A stretch of 64,000 nucleotides of DNA. Source: Alcaligenaceae bacterium (GTDB taxonomy: Bacteria; Pseudomonadota; Gammaproteobacteria; Burkholderiales; Burkholderiaceae_B). The notes below the pieces were generated by a model. The model saw nothing but the letters and a program-made list of their open reading frames with translations. It searched no databases and was not told the origin of the DNA. Shown piece by piece: positions 60,514-64,000 of this stretch (position 1 is its first letter; each line of letters begins with the position of its first letter). A program made the translations under genes and the position numbers. The DNA lies in assembly GCA_013416435.1 (NCBI GenBank), contig JACCEN010000001.1:124001-188000 (forward strand). Reading direction: 5' to 3'.

Positions 60514-60531
60514 AAGTCATATGAATGACTT
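60514..60531. promoter_or_regulatory. Inverted repeat upstream of the AraC gene
   Basis: AAGTCAT, ATGA, ATGACTT: 7-base perfect arms, 34 bases before the AraC start, in a strongly AT-rich stretch (60440-60550). Candidate autoregulatory or other repressor site. Confidence 0.45.
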
Positions 60532-60564
60532 ATAACTTTTATCTCGTTCGTAAGCGGGTTAAGA

Positions 60565-61422
60565 ATGACCACTGCACTGAGGATTGCGCAAGGCAGGTTC
60601 GGCCGACTGGCCTTACTCGACATGGACACTCCTTTGGCTCCTCACGCGCACTCACAGTGCCATGTGATTTTCAAAGCCAGCGGCGCAGACTCCGCGTTCT
60701 ACGTCAGCGAGGAGAGGTTGCCGGTGACCGACAGGACCGCCATCCTCGTCAATGCCTGGGAACCACACTACTTCTTTAGTGAACCCGATTTTCCACGTAC
60801 GGTCTATCTGGCAATGTACATTGAGCCGAGTTGGATGGCGTTGTTACACAGTCCTTTGCACGTAGCGTCTCATCCGCGCTTTTTTCCACGCCCCTGCGTG
60901 GAGATTTCGCCACGTATCCGGCGCATGGTAGATGATTTGATCGGGGAACTGCTGTCGCTTGTCCCCATGTCCCAGGATAGACTCGAATCGGATCTTTTCA
61001 ACCTTATGGTGGCTGTCAGTGAGGATTTTTCCGCCTGGCGGCGCAAAGATGAATTGATTCTTCCCGATGGGCGGCACATGCAGGACGCACGTATCCATAA
61101 AGCCATTGCCTACATCCACAACAACCTAGGCAAACCCCTGGACGTCGCTCAGATCGCCTCATCTGTCCATCTCTCTCGAGCCCAATTTTTCTTGCGTTTC
61201 AAACGCTGCACCGGAATGACGCCCAATGTGTTTGTCAACATGCTCAGGGCGGAAACCGCCTGCAAGCGACTGGCGCAATCGGATGGACACGGAAGTGTGG
61301 GCCAACTTGCCGATGAACTCGGATTTTCCGATCAGGGCCATTTCACTCGTTTCATTCGCGGACATATCGGCGTGACGCCAAGCGAATACCGGCGAGTAGT
61401 CCAAGTTTACGGTCCAGCCTAG
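60565..61422 (+). CDS. AraC-family transcriptional regulator
   Basis: A 285-residue protein with an N-terminal cupin-like sensor part (APHAHSQCHVIFKASG, beta-rich) and two C-terminal helix-turn-helix motifs: DVAQIASSVHLSRAQFFLRF and VGQLADELGFSDQGHFTRF, ending in GVTPSEYRR. It lies upstream of a TRAP transporter operon on the same strand and probably activates it in the presence of the substrate. Confidence 0.92.
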   Translation: MTTALRIAQGRFGRLALLDMDTPLAPHAHSQCHVIFKASGADSAFYVSEERLPVTDRTAILVNAWEPHYFFSEPDFPRTVYLAMYIEPSWMALLHSPLHVASHPRFFPRPCVEISPRIRRMVDDLIGELLSLVPMSQDRLESDLFNLMVAVSEDFSAWRRKDELILPDGRHMQDARIHKAIAYIHNNLGKPLDVAQIASSVHLSRAQFFLRFKRCTGMTPNVFVNMLRAETACKRLAQSDGHGSVGQLADELGFSDQGHFTRFIRGHIGVTPSEYRRVVQVYGPA

Positions 61423-61624
61423 CTGCCGGTTTCGCGTATCTCCATCCAAATAATAAATCGCCGCTTTGGCATGGCTTCAGAGCATGAGATGAAGCAAGTC
61501 AAGACGCTATGGCAAAAAGTCGGAGCCCCAGCCAATGTACTGACCGCGTCTCGCCCCTAATATGGAATCGCACAAATTTGTCGGGCTATCCCGCCTAGAC
61601 TTTACTCAACAAGGGGACAAAAGA

Positions 61625-62605
61625 ATGTCATTCAAAAGAGTGGTGACGGCCCTCGCCGTCGCAATCGGTATCGCCTCGAGCGCCGCCTCCGCGGCAAAGG
61701 AACTGCGCCTGGGACTGATCGTGCCAGGCACACATGAATGGTCTCAGGCCGCAGTGGCCATGGGCAAGGATCTCGAAAAAAAATCGGAAGGGAAATACTC
61801 GGTCACCGTATTTCCCGCCGGCCAGCTCGGCAACGAAGCGCAAATGCTGCAACAACTGCAGACGGGGGCGCTCGATATGGCCTTCATGACAGTCGCGGAA
61901 ATCACGAATCGCGTACCAGACTTCGGAGCACTCTTCGCCCCCTATCTCGTACGCGATGTGCGTGAGTCGGGCTTGCTATTGAATGGACCTACCGCCCAGA
62001 AGATGCTGGGACGCCTCCCGCGAGAGATCGGTGCGGTGGGCGTCGGGTACGGCGGCGCCTCCATGCGTCTGATGCTCAACGCCTTTCCAACGAACAACGT
62101 GGGCGACATCAAGGGACGGAAGATGCGCATCACGCCCTTTCCGCCAGTGCGTGATTTCTACCAATTACTGGGTGCGGCTTCGACGCCCATGCCAGTGACC
62201 GATGTCTATGACTCACTCGCCAATGGACAAGTGGACGGTATCGACGCCGATATGGAGTTGGTATGGCGCATGAAATTTTATGAGCGCGGCAAGACTCTGC
62301 TGTACTCCAGCCACATGATGTTTCCGGTCATAGGATTGGTGTCTGGTCGCGTCTGGCAACAGTTGCCTCCCGCGGACCGGGAGCTGATCTCCAGCACGGC
62401 AAAACAGCATCTGAACGGGCTCTTCGACAGTTATATGCAAGTCGAGAAGGAAATGCTGAAGAACATTCAAGGCACGAACGTAAACGTCAAGGTTGCAGGG
62501 CCAGAGTTTTTTGGCGACACGCTGGAAAAATGGGAAGAGATCTGGCTCAAACGCACGCCGGTGCTGGCGGATCTGCGCAAGGAGTCGGCTGCGCTAAGGA
62601 AGTAA
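61625..62605 (+). CDS. TRAP transporter substrate-binding protein (DctP)
   Basis: A 326-residue periplasmic protein with a signal peptide (ending SSAASA) and the DctP features FPAGQLGNEAQMLQQLQTGA, the Arg in GYGGASMRLMLNAF and SLANGQVDGIDADMEL. It captures carboxylates or related anions for the membrane proteins encoded next. The ATG at 61625 is preceded by AAGGGG. The frame extends upstream to 61562 without signal-like sequence. Confidence 0.93.
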   Translation: MSFKRVVTALAVAIGIASSAASAAKELRLGLIVPGTHEWSQAAVAMGKDLEKKSEGKYSVTVFPAGQLGNEAQMLQQLQTGALDMAFMTVAEITNRVPDFGALFAPYLVRDVRESGLLLNGPTAQKMLGRLPREIGAVGVGYGGASMRLMLNAFPTNNVGDIKGRKMRITPFPPVRDFYQLLGAASTPMPVTDVYDSLANGQVDGIDADMELVWRMKFYERGKTLLYSSHMMFPVIGLVSGRVWQQLPPADRELISSTAKQHLNGLFDSYMQVEKEMLKNIQGTNVNVKVAGPEFFGDTLEKWEEIWLKRTPVLADLRKESAALRK

Positions 62606-62659
62606 GCGCCTTCCGGCACTGCCTACCATACGTCAACCTTGAAAGCCCATACTACGATC

Positions 62660-63232
62660 ATGCTACGAATTCTCGCCAATCTAAGCAGTTGCATCGCCCG
62701 CATCGAAGGTGTCGTGATCCGCATCATCGCGATCGCGCTGCCGCTGATGATACTTACAAACGCCGCCGGACGAGCTGTACGCAGCCCGATCTACTGGATG
62801 GACGAGCTGGCCATCCTGACGATGGTGTGGATGGCCATGATCGGTATGTCGCTTACCCTCAAGACCCGAGACTCGGTTTCAGTCACCATGCTCGTCGATA
62901 TGGTGCCCGCATCATTGATGAAGACCATGAGGATTGTGACCGATGTCTTGGTATTGGCGTTTGGCGTCATTCTGTTTGCGTTGAGCTATCAATGGTTTGA
63001 TCCCGTGGCGCTCATCCGGGTCAACTTCGACACACACCTCTTTTCGGGGGATACCTTCAATTTTATCTATGAAGATACGACCAATACATTAGGCATCAAG
63101 AAATTCTGGTTCTGGCTGGTCATCCCCTGGGTTTCGTTCACCATCATTATTCACGGGCTGTCCAATCTGATACAGACTCTCCGCACACCCGCATCGTCGT
63201 TGAGCTCAATATCCAACGTCACCGCGGAGTAA
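62660..63232 (+). CDS. TRAP transporter small membrane subunit (DctQ)
   Basis: A 190-residue four-helix membrane protein of the DctQ family: VIRIIAIALPLMILTNAAG, YWMDELAILTMVWMAMIGMS and a last helix near 150-170. It scaffolds the large subunit. A TTG at 62639 would add seven residues; I prefer the ATG at 62660. The stop overlaps the DctM start region (TAAATG). Confidence 0.88.
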   Translation: MLRILANLSSCIARIEGVVIRIIAIALPLMILTNAAGRAVRSPIYWMDELAILTMVWMAMIGMSLTLKTRDSVSVTMLVDMVPASLMKTMRIVTDVLVLAFGVILFALSYQWFDPVALIRVNFDTHLFSGDTFNFIYEDTTNTLGIKKFWFWLVIPWVSFTIIIHGLSNLIQTLRTPASSLSSISNVTAE

Positions 63233-64000
63233 ATGATGATCCCACTAAGTTTTGGCGTTTTATTAGCGTTGGGCCTGCCCATCACCCTGGTGTTGGCAAT
63301 GACCGCCCTTCTCTATATCTACATCAGCGGCAATACGGTTCTCTATCTTTCGTTTCCGCAACAGTTTTTTTCTGCCATTGAAAACTATGGGCTGCTTGCC
63401 ATTCCCTTGTTCATGTTTGTCGGCGAGTTGATGAACGAAGGCGGCATTACCCGCCGTCTCGTCGCCCTGGCATCCGTGTTCATCGGCCACGTACGTGGCG
63501 GACTGGCCTACATCAATATTCTGGCCAACATGTTTCTGGCGTCCATCGTCGGATCGGCCAATGCGCAAGTGGCCGTCATGTCGCAAGTAATGGTTCCGGA
63601 AATGGAGCGCCAAGGATATCAACGCGGCTTCGCAACCGCCACAACCTGCGCGGGCGCATTGCTGGCGCCGGTGATTCCGCCATCCATGCTATTTGTGATT
63701 TTCGGCGTGCTGGCACAGATATCCATTGGTGACATGTTCATTGCCGGCATCATCCCCGGCCTGCTGATGGCGGCGGGATTCATCATCATCATCGCACTGC
63801 TCGGTTGGCGCTACAACTACCCTCCCGGCGTCAGGCTGAGCAGGCGGCAGAAACTACAGAACATCGTTGCCGCAATTCCATCGATGTTGGTCCCGACCGT
63901 CATGATCGGAGGGATCCTGGGCGGGCTGACGACGCCGACCGAAGCCGCTGCGCTCGGCGCTCTGGCCGCCGTGCTGGTCGGAAAATTCGCGCACAATGAA
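63233..64000 (+). CDS. TRAP transporter large membrane subunit (DctM), cut by window end
   Basis: The first 256 residues of the large transport subunit: AMTALLYIYISGNTVLYLSF, LAIPLFMFVGELMNEGGI, ASIVGSANAQVAVMSQVMVP and GALLAPVIPPSMLFVIFGVL, all DctM-type. The gene starts one base after the DctQ stop and runs off the window; its usual length is about 425 residues. Confidence 0.93.
   Translation, partial: MMIPLSFGVLLALGLPITLVLAMTALLYIYISGNTVLYLSFPQQFFSAIENYGLLAIPLFMFVGELMNEGGITRRLVALASVFIGHVRGGLAYINILANMFLASIVGSANAQVAVMSQVMVPEMERQGYQRGFATATTCAGALLAPVIPPSMLFVIFGVLAQISIGDMFIAGIIPGLLMAAGFIIIIALLGWRYNYPPGVRLSRRQKLQNIVAAIPSMLVPTVMIGGILGGLTTPTEAAALGALAAVLVGKFAHNE

Overview
The window looks like a chromosomal piece of a high-GC betaproteobacterium of the Alcaligenaceae type (Bordetella / Achromobacter / Pusillimonas-like). 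The reasons are three Bug/TctC-type periplasmic receptors, many small LysR/GntR/AraC-controlled catabolic clusters, and housekeeping blocks (methyltransferase-rnhA, gloB-mltD-fabI, dnaQ) typical of that group. The genus is inference. There is no insertion sequence, phage, integrase or CRISPR array. No gene-free stretch exceeds 300 bases; the longest are 29479-29766 and 55868-56133.

Layout. 1-7100: aromatic ring-cleavage block with a cut-off LysR gene, a Bug receptor, maleylacetate reductase, a CatM/BenM-like LysR regulator, a second Bug receptor, catC, pcaD and convergent catB. Two ATAC-N7-GTAT sites (3411-3425 and 7010-7024) tie the regulator to both promoters. 7100-15100: PAS protein, two unknown membrane-associated proteins, small VOC/GFA/DMT genes, and an intact alkB between two broken 2OG-Fe(II) oxygenase genes. 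15200-21850: two amidase clusters (one with a D-2-hydroxyacid dehydrogenase, one with a Bug receptor and LysR gene) around a ferritin-like gene preceded by a 31-base perfect inverted repeat. 22000-31400: Cache-GGDEF protein, exported amidohydrolase, ABC-F protein, META-domain protein, two toxin-antitoxin pairs, GFA protein, dtd and tRNA-Val. 31450-38580: FCD-GntR regulator, a third amidase and a complete branched-chain-type ABC transporter. 38700-48030: dnaQ, an RND pump pair, rnhA, methyltransferase, gloB, mltD, fabI. 48100-58080: GST, trhO, I78 lipoprotein, membrane hydrolase, hemerythrin, a GT4-GT2-UDP-xylose-synthase operon, DUF4142, MscS, 3-hydroxyacyl-CoA dehydrogenase. 58200-64000: UPF0126 channel, diguanylate cyclase, a fumarylacetoacetate-hydrolase remnant, an AraC regulator and a TRAP transporter cut by the window end.

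The most unusual signal is a family of 18 copies of a palindrome-within-palindrome (two 13-base arms, GGGGTCAGACCCC and GGGGTCTGACCCC, around a 2-4 base centre) in seven clusters. Every cluster lies directly behind the 3' end of at least one gene, five between convergent genes. Some copies show compensating base changes that preserve pairing. In four genes (the CatM-like regulator, pcaD, alkB and the GST gene) the element has entered the coding end and supplies a new C-terminal tail and, in two cases, the stop codon.
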